A stretch of DNA of 5,102 bases from NCBI GenBank assembly GCA_902497215.1, contig CABVEH010000104.1, positions 1 through 5,102 of the forward strand. The letters are read 5' to 3'. Below, piece after piece: positions 5,097 to 5,102 of this stretch. The notes beneath the pieces were generated by a model that worked only from the letters and a program-made list of their open reading frames with translations, made no database searches and was not told the DNA's origin. Made by a program: the position numbers and the translations under genes. Each line of letters opens with the position of its first letter. Position 1 is the first letter of the stretch. The stretch is from an uncultured Eggerthellaceae bacterium (GTDB taxonomy: Bacteria > Actinomycetota > Coriobacteriia > Coriobacteriales > Eggerthellaceae).

Positions 5097-5102
5097 ATGA
5101 CC
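5065..5102. terminator. Perfect 38-bp palindrome, probable terminator or palindromic intergenic element
   Basis: The left arm GGTCATTTGTCACATCCC is followed by GC and then its exact complement, giving a fully symmetric 38-bp element with a CCCGCGGG centre. As RNA it would form about 17 base pairs with a CGCG loop, 33 nt after the permease stop, a fitting place for transcription termination. The T-run needed for an intrinsic terminator would lie beyond base 5102 and is not seen, and the palindrome may itself continue past the edge. Perfect symmetry of this length is more than a simple terminator needs, so a dimeric protein site or a repeated palindromic element remains possible. Confidence 0.55.

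Noticed and set aside
5033..5102. Start of a CRISPR array from the repeated GTGACAA words
   Set aside because: The copies are short, in both orientations and unevenly spaced, with no repeat-spacer regularity and no cas gene in view.

Overview
The window is GC-rich with dense coding, GC-biased third codon positions and long open shadow frames. Together with the gene content, this suggests a high-GC actinobacterium. The protein style and the ECF-sigma/ABC gene order remind me of gut Coriobacteriia (Eggerthella/Gordonibacter/Slackia-type), but that assignment is inference from memory, not from a search.

Left part (1-1251, minus strand): a two-gene unit. A TetR-family repressor (631-1251) is followed after only 20 nt by a multi-pass membrane protein (1-610, C-terminus beyond the window edge) that resembles the uncharacterised DUF5692 family. 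The repressor start is best placed at 1251. Just upstream lie two perfect TTGAC-N5-GTCAA inverted repeats 24 bp apart (1302-1316, 1326-1340). They overlap a plausible minus-strand promoter and look like an autoregulatory TetR operator pair.

Intergenic 1252-1470: the divergent control region. It holds the operators and, on the plus-strand side, no convincing sigma-70 promoter for the rightward genes.

Right part (1471-5031, plus strand): a four-gene operon. It encodes an ECF-type sigma factor with a TTG start and strong Shine-Dalgarno; a six-TM membrane protein one nucleotide downstream, probably the sigma partner or anti-sigma; a BcrA/CcmA-type ABC ATPase; and an ABC-2-type permease with a large extracytoplasmic loop between TM1 and TM2. 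The layout suggests a membrane-sensed signal releasing the sigma factor, which then drives an exporter for a peptide, antibiotic, lipid or other envelope-active compound; the substrate cannot be read from the sequence. The ATPase reading frame runs 52 nt into the permease gene with an atypical Arg/Ser-rich tail.

Right end (5032-5102): a short non-coding segment with four GTGACA(A)-type motifs, two of them forming the arms of a perfect 38-bp palindrome (5065-5102) that ends exactly at the window edge. This is probably a terminator or an intergenic palindromic element. No tRNA, rRNA, CRISPR array or transposase is visible.
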